This document shows, in pieces, positions 23,976 through 32,921 of a stretch of 64,000 nucleotides of DNA (within the stretch, counting starts at the first letter, position 1; every line of letters starts with the position of its first letter). A program made the position numbers and the translations under genes. This DNA comes from JAWKTM01 sp041399085. Lineage in GTDB: Bacteria > Planctomycetota > Planctomycetia > Pirellulales > Pirellulaceae. Under the pieces are notes generated by a model. It was not told where the DNA came from. It was given only the letters and a program-made list of their open reading frames with translations, and ran no database searches. The DNA is taken from assembly GCA_041399085.1 (NCBI GenBank), contig JAWKTM010000010.1:62001-126000 (forward strand), given 5' to 3'.

Positions 23976-25789
23976 ACCAATCGTCCACGAATCCGCACCA
24001 CGACACCGCCCTGGCAGCGCTGATCGAATCGACGCTCAACGGCGAGGCGGATGACGCGCAGTTCCTGGAACTGGAACGACGACTGCGGAACGACGCCGCG
24101 GCACGGGAGGCTTACGCCACATACGTGAATCTGCACTGCGAGTTGACCGAGCGGTTCGCGGTCGAGGGCGACATCGTCGGTCTGGAAGCGGAATTTGAAA
24201 GGGAGTTTCTCGAAGGCGAGTTGGCCGACTTTCGCCGCACTTTGTCTGCCGAATCGCTGGGGCATGCGTCGCGTCCTTCGACGTTGCGGCGATGCATGAT
24301 GTTGGCGATGATCGCGGCTTCGCTGTTGGCCGCACTCTTTGTCTGGAACGAATTTGCGTCCCAAGACTTCGCGGCACAAGACGGGCTGGCCCAGGTTCGG
24401 GATCTGGAAGGCGAGGTCCGCATCATCGGTTCGGACCACACGTCGATGGCACGGATTGGCGACGTGCTGCGGCCGGCCCAGCGACTTCGGACCGCGGAGA
24501 GAGACGCTCGAGCCGTGCTCGAATACGCGGACGGAACAACGGTCGCGCTACATTCCGATTCGGTCGTGCAAGCTCCCGCCGACGGCGACGTGCGTCTGCG
24601 TTTGCTGTCCGGTTCGATCGAGGTGGATGCCGCGAAGCAACCGGCCGATCGTCCTTTAGTTCTTGCCACCGATCACGCACGCTATGTGGTGCTGGGCACG
24701 CGGTTTCGCTTGTACCGCGATGAAGCGGCATCTCGGCTTGAGTTGAACGAAGGCGAGGTGCGGCTGGAACGTGAGGAAAACGACCGCATTGTCGAGTCAA
24801 TTGAAGTGCAAGCCGGACAGGCGGCCGTCGCGTCCGCCGACACGGTCCCTGTGGAAATCATGCCGCTGGCGGCAGGGCGGGCTCACCTGCGAGCGACGTT
24901 TGACTTCCCAGGCGACCATGTGATCGTTGCGCCGTCTGGCGAGTGGCTGGCGGTCAGCGACCAGTCGCGCGGCCTGCGCACGCTGCGGCTGCCGGACGGT
25001 TTGCCACTGGCCGAGCAGCGGCGCGATGCCGGACCGAGCGACGGGCTGGCGATCACTGACGACGAGCGAACGATCGTTCAGCTCAACCGCGGCGGCTTTG
25101 TGCAAGTATGGCGGCTCGGTGAGTCGCAAGCCGTCAAGCTGCCGTTCACGGGCGAAAACGTCCGCAGTCGAGCATTGTCGCCGGACGGGCGTTTCGCGGC
25201 GCATTCGTCTGATTCTGGCATTGAGGTTGTGCGCGTCAACCTGCGGGACAAGTCATTGGATTCCGTGGCGGAATTGCCCAATCTCAACGGCCGCAACGGC
25301 AAAGCCTGGAGCCTGGCCTTTTCACGCGACGGCCAGCGGCTGGCGGCTGGCTTTTGGGACGGCGCGTTGCGGGTATACGACGTGGAGGCTGGCGATTCCA
25401 TCTACGAAGTACAGCTTGCCGATACCGTTTTCCCCTTGGCGATTTCCGGGGACGGCCGGTGGCTGGCGGCGCACACCAACGCGGGTGGGCTGACGATCAT
25501 CGACACGGTAACCCGTGAGCAGAATACGCTGTGGTCGTCATCAGGAGCCCGCGTTGTCTGTCTGAGTTTCTCGACGGATGACGGCCGTCTGCTGGCCGGT
25601 TTCAGTGACCACACGGCTCGTGTCTGGTCGGTGGATGACGGCCAGCCGCTGCTGTTGATCGATATCGGTCACGTACCGCGCGGCATCGCCGAGTACCACG
25701 ATGGGCGTCGGTTAATCACTGTGGAGAGAAGCATTAAATTGTGGGAGTGTCAGTCATTGAAGTCTCCGGCCCCGTCGATGCGGTTGTAA
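23972..25789 (+). CDS. FecR-domain membrane regulator with WD40 repeats
   Basis: A 605-residue protein. Residues 1-100 are helical and resemble an anti-sigma N-terminus (ALIESTLNGEADDAQFLELE). One membrane helix spans about 109-126 (MMLAMIAASLLAALFVW). A FecR domain follows, about 138-245 (AQVRDLEGEVRII, TVALHSDSVV, VVLGTRFRLY), then WD40-like blades to the C-terminus (AWSLAFSRDGQRLAAGFWDG, ARVWSVDDGQ). Start GTG 23972 overlaps the sigma stop. By position and domains it is likely the partner that holds or releases the ECF factor, sensing through the periplasmic propeller. Most relatives carry LamG in place of WD40. Confidence 0.8.
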   Translation: MNQSSTNPHHDTALAALIESTLNGEADDAQFLELERRLRNDAAAREAYATYVNLHCELTERFAVEGDIVGLEAEFEREFLEGELADFRRTLSAESLGHASRPSTLRRCMMLAMIAASLLAALFVWNEFASQDFAAQDGLAQVRDLEGEVRIIGSDHTSMARIGDVLRPAQRLRTAERDARAVLEYADGTTVALHSDSVVQAPADGDVRLRLLSGSIEVDAAKQPADRPLVLATDHARYVVLGTRFRLYRDEAASRLELNEGEVRLEREENDRIVESIEVQAGQAAVASADTVPVEIMPLAAGRAHLRATFDFPGDHVIVAPSGEWLAVSDQSRGLRTLRLPDGLPLAEQRRDAGPSDGLAITDDERTIVQLNRGGFVQVWRLGESQAVKLPFTGENVRSRALSPDGRFAAHSSDSGIEVVRVNLRDKSLDSVAELPNLNGRNGKAWSLAFSRDGQRLAAGFWDGALRVYDVEAGDSIYEVQLADTVFPLAISGDGRWLAAHTNAGGLTIIDTVTREQNTLWSSSGARVVCLSFSTDDGRLLAGFSDHTARVWSVDDGQPLLLIDIGHVPRGIAEYHDGRRLITVERSIKLWECQSLKSPAPSMRL

Positions 25790-25874
25790 GACTTCCGAAG
25801 GTGACACACGAAACTTGGCAGAACTCTTGTGAGTGCCGCCACGGGATCAGCAAACCAACGAGTCATGCGGAACC

Positions 25875-27188
25875 ATGCATCATCAACAGTCACCTCATTG
25901 TCCCACTCATGAACACGCCTTCTCGCGGCGCGTGCTGCTTCAAGGCGCGATGGCGGGCGCGACGGCGTTTGGCGGATTCGGGCGGTTGTTCGCGGCGGAC
26001 CATGCGGCTGCGGTCACACGAAACGACAAACGTGTCATCCTGGTCTTCATGAGCGGTGGACCGAGTCAGTTCGAGACGTGGGATCCGAAGCCGGGTCAGC
26101 CGACGGGCGGGCCACATATCTCGATTCCAACTTCGATCAGCGGCGTGCATTTCGACGAGTATCTGCCAAACGTCGCTCGGTTGGCCAATCGCATGATCAC
26201 CGTGCGCAGCATGACCAGCAGCAACGGCGATCACGACCAAGGCGGTTACATCGCGCAAACGGCTTATAACCCGAGCACGCTGGTCGCACCGGCGCCGCAT
26301 TGGCTGTCGGTCTGCGCCCACGAGTTGCCGGCCGAATCCGCATTGCCATCGTACGTGATGCTGGGACGCGACAACTTCGGATCGCTGCACGTGCCGGGAG
26401 CCGGTTATCTCGGCGCGAAGTACCAAGCCTTGCATTGTCCCGGTGGCGGAGCGGGCCCCCAAGATATGCCCAGGCCGAGCGCCGATGAGATCGCGGCTTT
26501 CGAGCGGCGCGAGAAACTGCGGCGATCGTTCAGCGACTCGTTTGCCGATGGTCGGAATGCGAGGTTGGTTGAATCGCACGACGGCGCGTTCGCGCAAGTT
26601 GGCAACTTGCTGCGTACGGGCGATCTGTTCGATGTCGAGCAGGAGTCGCAGTCCGACTTCGACCGTTATGGCGACAGCCAGCTCGGCCGCGACTGTCTGT
26701 TGGCTCGACGGCTGGTCGAACGCGGCGTGCCGTTCGTCCGCGTGCAGCATCAGAGCGGGCTGGCGTGGGACAAGCATCGGCGCGCGTTCCAAAGCCAGCG
26801 TTGGATCAGCACCGAATTTGATACGGCGGTCGGGGCCTTGATCGACGACTTGATCGACCGCGGCCTGTGGAGCCATACGTTGCTGGTGCTGATGGGCGAG
26901 TTCGGCCGCACGCCCGAGATTGCTGGTCAGGGCCAGCCGGGACGCAACCACTGGACGAAATGCTGGTCGCTATCGTTTGGCGGATGTGGATTGAAGGAAG
27001 GTTTAGTGATCGGCTCGACCAACGAAAACGGCACGGAGTTGAAAGACCGGCCGGTGACGATCCACGATCTGTTCTGCACGTTTTACAGAACGCTCGGTAT
27101 TAATCCGCACAAAGAATTGGAATTCGAGAATCGCCCGATCCCGTTCGTCGAGGACAAGCTCGGCAAGCCGATGGATGAGGTGTTTTGA
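25875..27188 (+). CDS. DUF1501 domain protein, Tat-exported
   Basis: A 437-residue protein whose Tat signal (SRRVLLQGAMAGATAFGG) begins near residue 17. The DUF1501 core is clear: KRVILVFMSGGPSQFETWDP, YLPNVARLANRMITVRSM, LLARRLVERGVPFVRVQ, and at the end LLVLMGEFGRTPEI and GRNHWTKCWSLSFGG. These are the metal-site and fold landmarks of a sulfatase/alkaline-phosphatase-like superfamily. ATG 25875 is taken as the start; a GTG at 25833 is possible. DUF1501 genes usually pair with DUF1549/DUF1553 genes, and one lies two genes downstream. The enzyme activity is not known. Confidence 0.88.
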   Translation: MHHQQSPHCPTHEHAFSRRVLLQGAMAGATAFGGFGRLFAADHAAAVTRNDKRVILVFMSGGPSQFETWDPKPGQPTGGPHISIPTSISGVHFDEYLPNVARLANRMITVRSMTSSNGDHDQGGYIAQTAYNPSTLVAPAPHWLSVCAHELPAESALPSYVMLGRDNFGSLHVPGAGYLGAKYQALHCPGGGAGPQDMPRPSADEIAAFERREKLRRSFSDSFADGRNARLVESHDGAFAQVGNLLRTGDLFDVEQESQSDFDRYGDSQLGRDCLLARRLVERGVPFVRVQHQSGLAWDKHRRAFQSQRWISTEFDTAVGALIDDLIDRGLWSHTLLVLMGEFGRTPEIAGQGQPGRNHWTKCWSLSFGGCGLKEGLVIGSTNENGTELKDRPVTIHDLFCTFYRTLGINPHKELEFENRPIPFVEDKLGKPMDEVF

Positions 27189-27202
27189 CAGATCATTCCG
27201 CT

Positions 27203-27284
27203 CGTTGAACCGCGTGCCCAACGGGCCGCGCGATCGAGCGGATCCATAACAGATTGCGTCGGCCGATGGCCGCGCGGTTAAACG
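27203..27284. repeat. palindromic repeat, intergenic copy
   Basis: Left arm CGTTGAACCGCGTGCCCAAC and on to GGGCCGCGC (27203-27231); right arm GGCCGATGGCCGCGCGGTTA and on to AACG (27261-27284). It fills the 106-bp gap between the DUF1501 gene and the WD40 gene, ending 10 bp before the next start codon. It could act as a hairpin between the two messages. Confidence 0.8.
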
Positions 27285-27294
27285 GACCATTCCC

Positions 27295-28323
27295 ATGAAA
27301 CTCACCAAAGTAGAAAAACTCTACTTTGTCGACGACGGAGCCAAACGCGGACCGATGACGATGTTCCGCGTGCGATTTCATCCGACGGAGCCGAAGCTGC
27401 TGGCGTTGTGCGTTGATCGCCACGTGGCCTGTTGGGATCTGAACGGCGAGCCGAGGGAAGTGAAAGGAAAGAAGGACAGGGTTGTTGTTGGCGAGTTGTT
27501 GTGTCCGCACGAGATCGGCTGGGTCCGTGGCTTTGACGTTCATCCACGTGGCGAGTTCGTCGCGACCGGCGGCTCCGACCGAACGCTACGGTTGTGGAAG
27601 TGGGCCGATGGTTGGCCGTCGGAACAACCTTCGCATCAAGCCGCCGCTCACGACGGCTGGGTCGAGGCGGTTGCCTTCTCGCCCGATGGAAAAACGATCG
27701 CCACGGCCGGCGCGGATGCGTTGGTCAAAGTCTGGGACGCCACCAGTTTGAAGCCGATGCAGTCGCTCAAGGGACACTCGAAGTATGCCAGCGACCTGAC
27801 TTTTAGCCCCGATGGAAAGTTGCTGATCAGCGGCGCCGAAGACGGCATGGTGATCGTCCGCGATGCGTCGGATTATTCCGAGGTGAGTCGCATCGAGTTC
27901 GGAAGCACCAACAATCAGTTCGGTCAAACTCCGCGGCACAGCGGCGTGCATCGACTGGCCGTTAGTCACGACAATCGTTGGTTGGCGGCGGCTGGCGGCG
28001 AGAAGCTGGACGTGTACGAACTCTCGTCCGGCGAGATTGTGGCCAGCGAGCGGCTGGGTATGGAAGTCGCCTTTCATCCCGCGGCCGACGTTCTGGCTGG
28101 CGGCGAGAGCGAGGTGAAGTTCTGGAGCTTCGAGGCCGGCAAGTTAGTTCCGCCGGAGAGGGACAAGAACGGCAAGCCGCGGAGTCCTCAAGGGATCCCA
28201 GGCGAGTCATTCGCGTCGGTCAAACGCGGCGAGTGGTCACTCGGTTTACAGTTCTCGCCGGACGGCCGGCAGGTGGCGGTTGGAAAAGTCGATGGAACGG
28301 TGGAGGTATATGATGTGGCGTAG
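27295..28323 (+). CDS. WD40 repeat protein
   Basis: A 342-residue protein built of WD40 blades: VRFHPTEPKLLALCVDRHVA, GFDVHPRGEFVATGGSDRTL, VEAVAFSPDGKTIATAGADA, SDLTFSPDGKLLISGAEDG, and a last blade ending at FSPDGRQVAVGKVDGTV. Each shows the expected GH...WD-like spacing. There is no signal peptide, so it is probably cytoplasmic, unlike its neighbours. It starts at ATG 27295 and its stop overlaps the start of the next gene. It is likely a protein-protein scaffold. Such WD40 genes are regular members of DUF1501/PSD modules. Confidence 0.85.
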   Translation: MKLTKVEKLYFVDDGAKRGPMTMFRVRFHPTEPKLLALCVDRHVACWDLNGEPREVKGKKDRVVVGELLCPHEIGWVRGFDVHPRGEFVATGGSDRTLRLWKWADGWPSEQPSHQAAAHDGWVEAVAFSPDGKTIATAGADALVKVWDATSLKPMQSLKGHSKYASDLTFSPDGKLLISGAEDGMVIVRDASDYSEVSRIEFGSTNNQFGQTPRHSGVHRLAVSHDNRWLAAAGGEKLDVYELSSGEIVASERLGMEVAFHPAADVLAGGESEVKFWSFEAGKLVPPERDKNGKPRSPQGIPGESFASVKRGEWSLGLQFSPDGRQVAVGKVDGTVEVYDVA

Positions 28324-30193
28324 ATCCAACCTGCAACCGAATTTCGGGCAGAGGAATTACGGGCAGAGGAATCTTGCGCCGTGGAATTGTCTACTCCTAT
28401 TCCTTTGCCCCAGATTCATTTGCCCGAAATTCCTTTGCCCCAGATTCTTTTGCCCCAGATTCTTTTGCCCCAAATTCCTTTGCCCCAAATTCCTCTGCCC
28501 CAAATTCCTCTGCCCACAACTCCTCCGCCCAACAGTCAACCACGCAACAACCCGAATTCTGGCGATTTGCCTGACATGCGTTGCCGCCTCGCTTTGCCAA
28601 TCCGCCGAGCCAGTCAGCCAGATCATCGACTCGGAAATCAACGCCGCGCTGCGGGACAAGAACCTTTCGCCGGCACCGCGCGCTGCCGATGCCGAGCTGC
28701 TGCGTCGCATTTATCTCGACGTGCTCGGCCGCATTCCGACGGCCGACGAAGCTAATCGCTACCTCGACGCGCCAGACGCCGAGAAGCATCATCGCCTGAT
28801 CGACCAGTTGCTAGACCACGAGGAAATGCCGGCGTATTGGCGCTCGGTGTTCGACGATTGGCTCAACGGCAACCAAATGGGACGCGACTTTGGACAAGAC
28901 GGATTTCTCGCTTACCTGGAAGACTCGCTGAAGTCGAACAAGCCGTGGGATCGCATCGCCCGCGAATTGCTTACTCCCGATTTGAAAGACGAGAACCAGC
29001 GGCGGGCAGCGTACTTTCTCGCCCTGCGGGTCCGCGGCGGTGACAACGACGCGAAGATCGACGCCCTGACCTCGGGAGTGGCCAGCGGACTGTTCGGCGT
29101 CCAGCTTCAATGCGCGAAATGTCACGATCATCCGTTCGTGGATCAGTGGAAACAGGACCACTATTACGGCTTGGCCGCATTCCTCGGCCGCACGCAGGAG
29201 GCGCGGATCGAGAATTCGCCGGTCATCAAAGAGCGGGCCGAGGGCGAAGTGAAGTTCGTTACCACCGAGCAGGAAGAGAAGACTGCCAAGCTGATGTTCC
29301 TCGATAGCCGCGTGTTCGACGAACCGCCGCCACCCGAAGACCGCGGCAAGTGGTACACGAAGGCCGATGGTGGTTTGCCCGAAACGCCGTACTTCAGCCG
29401 CCGAGTGATGCTGGCCGACTACGCGTTGACGGCCGACTCGAAATTCTTCAAGCGGGCGATCGTCAACCGGATGTGGAGGCAGTTAATGGGCCGAGGGCTG
29501 GTCGAACCAGTCGATCAAATGCACGAAGCCAACCCCGCGTCGCACCCGGCGCTGCTCGACCGATTGGCGGACGACTTCGCAACCAACGGCTTCGACCTGC
29601 GCCGGCTGATGGCCGGGATTCTGCACAGCGAAGCCTATCTGCGAGGCACGCGCTGGACAGCCAGCGGCCAGCGTCCGCCCGACACCGACTATGCCACGGC
29701 AATTATGAAGCCGCTGACGCCGGATCAACTCGCAACCAGCATCGGCTTGGCCACCGGGCATTTCGACCAGCTTCGTGCCAAGTTCGAACGCGAGAAGAAG
29801 AACCGCAAGCTCGAGGATGTCACTCCGCGCGTAGCCCGCGGGCTGTACTCGCGCGAGCGCGACGTGCAGGAATTCGCCGCTCATTTTCACAGCAGCGGCG
29901 AAGGCTTTGAAGCCAACGCCGGCCAAGCGTTATTCCTGTCTTACAACGAGCGGATGCAGAAACAGCTCAATCCGTCCCAGGGCAACTTGGTGGAACGGCT
30001 GATGAAACAAACGGACGACGAGGCCGCGGCGCGCGAGGCGTTCCTGACAATTCTTTCCCGATTTCCGAGCGATGACGAGCTGAGTCGCACGGCCGAATAT
30101 CTCACGGCGAGTGACGACTCCTCACGGCGAGAACGGTATCGCGAGTTCATCTGGGCTCTGCTGTGCAGCAGCGAATTTCGTTTCAACCATTGA
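28313..30193 (+). CDS. DUF1549/DUF1553 protein (PSD family)
   Basis: A 626-residue protein. After an unusual repeat-coded start it has DUF1549 (AELLRRIYLDVLGRIPTADE, DHEEMPAYWRSVFDDWLN) and DUF1553 (MLADYALTADSKFFKRAIVN, RMWRQLMGRGLVEPVDQM, NPASHPALLDRLADDF). A cytochrome-like motif CAKCH follows the first domain. I place the start at ATG 28313 (another ATG at 28310), inside the stop of the WD40 gene, with GGAGGT at 28302-28307. The first 70 residues include the CPKFL repeats, then a hydrophobic stretch (ILAICLTCVAASLCQSAE) that can serve as the signal peptide. This family partners DUF1501 proteins. Function unknown; redox or hydrolytic roles have been suggested. Confidence 0.82.
   Translation: MWRRSNLQPNFGQRNYGQRNLAPWNCLLLFLCPRFICPKFLCPRFFCPRFFCPKFLCPKFLCPKFLCPQLLRPTVNHATTRILAICLTCVAASLCQSAEPVSQIIDSEINAALRDKNLSPAPRAADAELLRRIYLDVLGRIPTADEANRYLDAPDAEKHHRLIDQLLDHEEMPAYWRSVFDDWLNGNQMGRDFGQDGFLAYLEDSLKSNKPWDRIARELLTPDLKDENQRRAAYFLALRVRGGDNDAKIDALTSGVASGLFGVQLQCAKCHDHPFVDQWKQDHYYGLAAFLGRTQEARIENSPVIKERAEGEVKFVTTEQEEKTAKLMFLDSRVFDEPPPPEDRGKWYTKADGGLPETPYFSRRVMLADYALTADSKFFKRAIVNRMWRQLMGRGLVEPVDQMHEANPASHPALLDRLADDFATNGFDLRRLMAGILHSEAYLRGTRWTASGQRPPDTDYATAIMKPLTPDQLATSIGLATGHFDQLRAKFEREKKNRKLEDVTPRVARGLYSRERDVQEFAAHFHSSGEGFEANAGQALFLSYNERMQKQLNPSQGNLVERLMKQTDDEAAAREAFLTILSRFPSDDELSRTAEYLTASDDSSRRERYREFIWALLCSSEFRFNH
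28346..28515. repeat. inverted repeat with 15-bp tandem units, translated
   Basis: The left arm holds GGGCAGAGGAATT (28346-28358), with a second GGGCAGAGGAAT after it. The right arm ends in AATTCCTCTGCCC (28503-28515), a perfect 13-bp reverse complement. Inside, about eight 15-bp units of the form ATTCCTTTGCCCCAA run from 28399 to 28515. The block is read through as the N-terminus of the next protein, giving repeated CPKFL/CPRFF pentapeptides. Confidence 0.8.
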
Positions 30194-30254
30194 TGTGTTC
30201 GTACAACTGAGGCAAGCGACGAGCAACCAGCTTGGGTCGGCCAACGGAATCAAC

Positions 30255-32918
30255 ATGAATTCGATCGCACTCAAATCGCCCCGTCCCGCGAAAAACCGGT
30301 CGTTCGCCGCATGGCCTGGGATCGGCACATGCATTTTGATCCTGGGAGGCGCGGCGAGCGAGACATTGGCCGATTATCCGGAAACCATTCGGCCGCTGCT
30401 GTCGAAATACTGTATGCGGTGCCACGGCGCGGAGAAACAGAACGCCCAAGTTCGCTTTGACCGGGTGGCGGGATTTGGCGACGACAGTCAGCAACTCTGG
30501 ACGATGGTTCATGAATCGCTCGTCAGTGGCGAGATGCCGCCGAAGGAAGAACCGCAGCCAACCGCCGCGGAGAAGCAGCAGATCCTGACCTGGATCGTCG
30601 AGCAGGCGACCGAGCAGGCCGCGATGACGGCTGGTTCGCAGCGGCGGATGAATCGCCGCGAGTTTTCCGCGGCATTACAAGATCTGACAGGGCTGCCGAT
30701 CGACTTCGCCGTGGGACTTCCCGAAGACGCCAAGGTCGACGGCTTCGACACCGGCGCGGTCGCGCTACAAGACGCCGCGGACTCCGTCGCTCAATGGCTC
30801 GATGTAACCCGGCGGGCGGTCGAGAGCATCCGTTTTCTGGAACCGGATCGGGAACGAAAGATACGCATCGATTTCCGAGAGCACGAGTTCACTGACTACC
30901 GGAAGTTCATTGAACAAAGTTTCGGTCAAGGAACCGGTATCTTCACGCGATCCAAAAGCCTGCCATGCAAGAAGGGCATCGGCCTCTTTCTGCCGACACA
31001 GTGGACCGGCGACCGCGGCGATTCGTTTATCGCCGTGCCGGCCCCGCCGGACAAACGCGCGGCTCTGAAAATGACGCTCCGGGTTGTGGCTCGGCGACCA
31101 ATGCCCGGCCTGCCGATGCCAACGCTGTGGGTCAAAGTGGGCGGCAACTACATCGACTACCGGCCCATCGGCGACGAGCCGCAAACCCTTGTCTACGCCG
31201 TGCGGATGGAAGACTGTCTGATCGAGGGCGATGTCATCAAGATCATGTTGCAGTCGTTTGTCGAAGTGCCCTATGCGGTCGACGGATTCGACAACGACGA
31301 CCGCAGCAAGCCGGAGGACAACATTCCGGGAGGCATCGGCGTGTATCGCCCGGCGTTTGATCGTAAGGTGCTTCGGACGCCGGAAGAGCAGCCGGTGCCG
31401 TCGATTGTCGTCGAGTCAATCGAGGTCGACTACGACCATCTCGCCGAGTGGCCTCCGGCCCATTGGGATTCGTTCGACCGTGTACCAAGCTCGAATTCGT
31501 TGAACCGCGTGCCCAACCTGGACTCGTTGAACCGCGTGCCCAACGGGCCGCGCGTGGGTAACGCCGACGACGCGCAGGCCGTTGGCCATGCGGTTAAACG
31601 AAGTGGTAGCGAGTATCGAGACGACGACGCCAGCGCACGGCGGCTGCTCGAACTATGGATGCAACGTGCCTGGCGTCGCCCAGTCACCGACGACGAGCAA
31701 GAGAAGTTCTTCACGCTCTATCGGCAGCTTCGCAGCAACGGGCTTTCCTTTGACGAAGCCTTGCGGGCCGCTTTCCAGTCGGTGTTGATGGGCGGGCCGT
31801 TCCGTTACTTGGCTTCGCCGTCGGACGCCAATCCAGTTATTGCTCAACATGCGATCGCTTCGCGGTTGAGCTTCATGTTGGTGGGAGCGCCCCCGGACCG
31901 CGAACTCCGTGAGTTAGCCGCCGCGGGAAAACTCCGCGACCCTAAGACGCTTGACGCGCAGGTCGACCGCTTGCTGGCGGATCCTCGCAGCGACGCGTTC
32001 TTCCGCCCGTTCGTGACGCAGTGGCTGAATATGAACCAGCCGATAACGTTAACGATGTCGCACTTCAAGAAGCAGGACTTTCGCTTCGGCCGGCATCTGA
32101 AGGACTCGATGAAAGAGGAGACCGTTCAGTACATCGCTCGACTGTTTGAGGACAACCGGCCAGCACGCGAGCTAGTCTCCAGCGACTGGACGATGATGAA
32201 CGATATCCTGGCCGTGCATTACGGTTATCCAAACATCGCGGGCGGAGAGTTACGGCGGGTTGAGTTCAAACCACGCGACGACGATCCGCGCGGCGGCGGC
32301 GTGCTCGGCCACGCGGGGATTCAATCGATGCTGTGCTGGATGGGCGATAACTGGGTCATTTATCGCGGTTCGTGGACGCTGAACCATATCTTGGACGACC
32401 CGCCGCCACCGCCGCCACTGGAGGTGCCGGAACTGCTGCCGTTCGACAAGGCGAACGAAGGCAAGAGCTTTCGCGAGCTACTTGTCCAGCATCAGGAGGA
32501 CAGCAAGTGCTCCGTCTGTCACAAGAAGATGGACCCGTTGGGGTTCGCCTTTCAGAACTTTGACTTGAGCGGCCGATGGCGGAACGTCGAACATCAGCGC
32601 TATCACCGAGCGGAATTGGACGGAAAGATCGAGTGGCGCGGCGAGGGCGACACGCGGCCGGTCGATGCGGCGGGAACGTTGCCTCGGGGCGAGAGGTTCA
32701 CCAGCTTTCGAGAATGCAAAGAGCTGCTGGCCGAACACTACCAAGACGACATTGTCCGGGGCTTGCTGAAGAAGCTAACGATGTATGGCGCCGGACGCAG
32801 CGCGAACGCGCTCGATATGGTAACGATTCGGGCTATCATGAACGAACAATCCGATAAGAACTATCCGATGCGTGATCTGCTCAAAGCACTGGTGCGTTCG
32901 AGGGTGTTTTTGCAGTAA
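30255..32918 (+). CDS. DUF1587/DUF1592/DUF1588/DUF1585 protein with cytochrome motif
   Basis: An 887-residue exported protein. ATG 30255 precedes a signal-like segment (GTCILILGGAASETLAD). The motif CMRCH (53-57) sits in a PSCyt1 domain. DUF1587 follows (MNRREFSAALQDLTGLPID), a carbohydrate-binding-like middle region, DUF1595 (RRLLELWMQRAWRRPVTDDE), DUF1592 (AIASRLSFMLVGAPPDREL), DUF1588 (CSVCHKKMDPLGFAFQNFDL) and DUF1585 (MYGAGRSANALDMVTIRAIM). This is the full-length planctomycete layout, and the usual partner DUF1552 lies two genes downstream. An in-frame repeat (31498-31600, with a degenerate unit from 31470) is read between the middle region and DUF1595. The product is periplasmic or surface located. 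Confidence 0.85.
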   Translation: MNSIALKSPRPAKNRSFAAWPGIGTCILILGGAASETLADYPETIRPLLSKYCMRCHGAEKQNAQVRFDRVAGFGDDSQQLWTMVHESLVSGEMPPKEEPQPTAAEKQQILTWIVEQATEQAAMTAGSQRRMNRREFSAALQDLTGLPIDFAVGLPEDAKVDGFDTGAVALQDAADSVAQWLDVTRRAVESIRFLEPDRERKIRIDFREHEFTDYRKFIEQSFGQGTGIFTRSKSLPCKKGIGLFLPTQWTGDRGDSFIAVPAPPDKRAALKMTLRVVARRPMPGLPMPTLWVKVGGNYIDYRPIGDEPQTLVYAVRMEDCLIEGDVIKIMLQSFVEVPYAVDGFDNDDRSKPEDNIPGGIGVYRPAFDRKVLRTPEEQPVPSIVVESIEVDYDHLAEWPPAHWDSFDRVPSSNSLNRVPNLDSLNRVPNGPRVGNADDAQAVGHAVKRSGSEYRDDDASARRLLELWMQRAWRRPVTDDEQEKFFTLYRQLRSNGLSFDEALRAAFQSVLMGGPFRYLASPSDANPVIAQHAIASRLSFMLVGAPPDRELRELAAAGKLRDPKTLDAQVDRLLADPRSDAFFRPFVTQWLNMNQPITLTMSHFKKQDFRFGRHLKDSMKEETVQYIARLFEDNRPARELVSSDWTMMNDILAVHYGYPNIAGGELRRVEFKPRDDDPRGGGVLGHAGIQSMLCWMGDNWVIYRGSWTLNHILDDPPPPPPLEVPELLPFDKANEGKSFRELLVQHQEDSKCSVCHKKMDPLGFAFQNFDLSGRWRNVEHQRYHRAELDGKIEWRGEGDTRPVDAAGTLPRGERFTSFRECKELLAEHYQDDIVRGLLKKLTMYGAGRSANALDMVTIRAIMNEQSDKNYPMRDLLKALVRSRVFLQ
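31498..31600. repeat. palindromic repeat, in-frame copy 3, left arm amplified
   Basis: Left arm CGTTGAACCGCGTGCCCAAC occurs at 31498 and again at 31525, preceded by a degenerate unit at 31470. The right arm GCGCAGGCCGTTGGCCATGC and on to GGTTAAACG ends at 31600. Units are 27-28 bp apart, so the frame is nearly kept between copies. Read in frame as SLNRVPN twice and then GHAVKR. Confidence 0.8.
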
Positions 32919-32921
32919 CCT

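Noticed and set aside
28399..28515. CRISPR-like array
   Set aside because: Units of 15 bp directly abut with no spacers. The same reasoning applies to the 42-bp arrays, whose units have no unique spacers. No cas genes.
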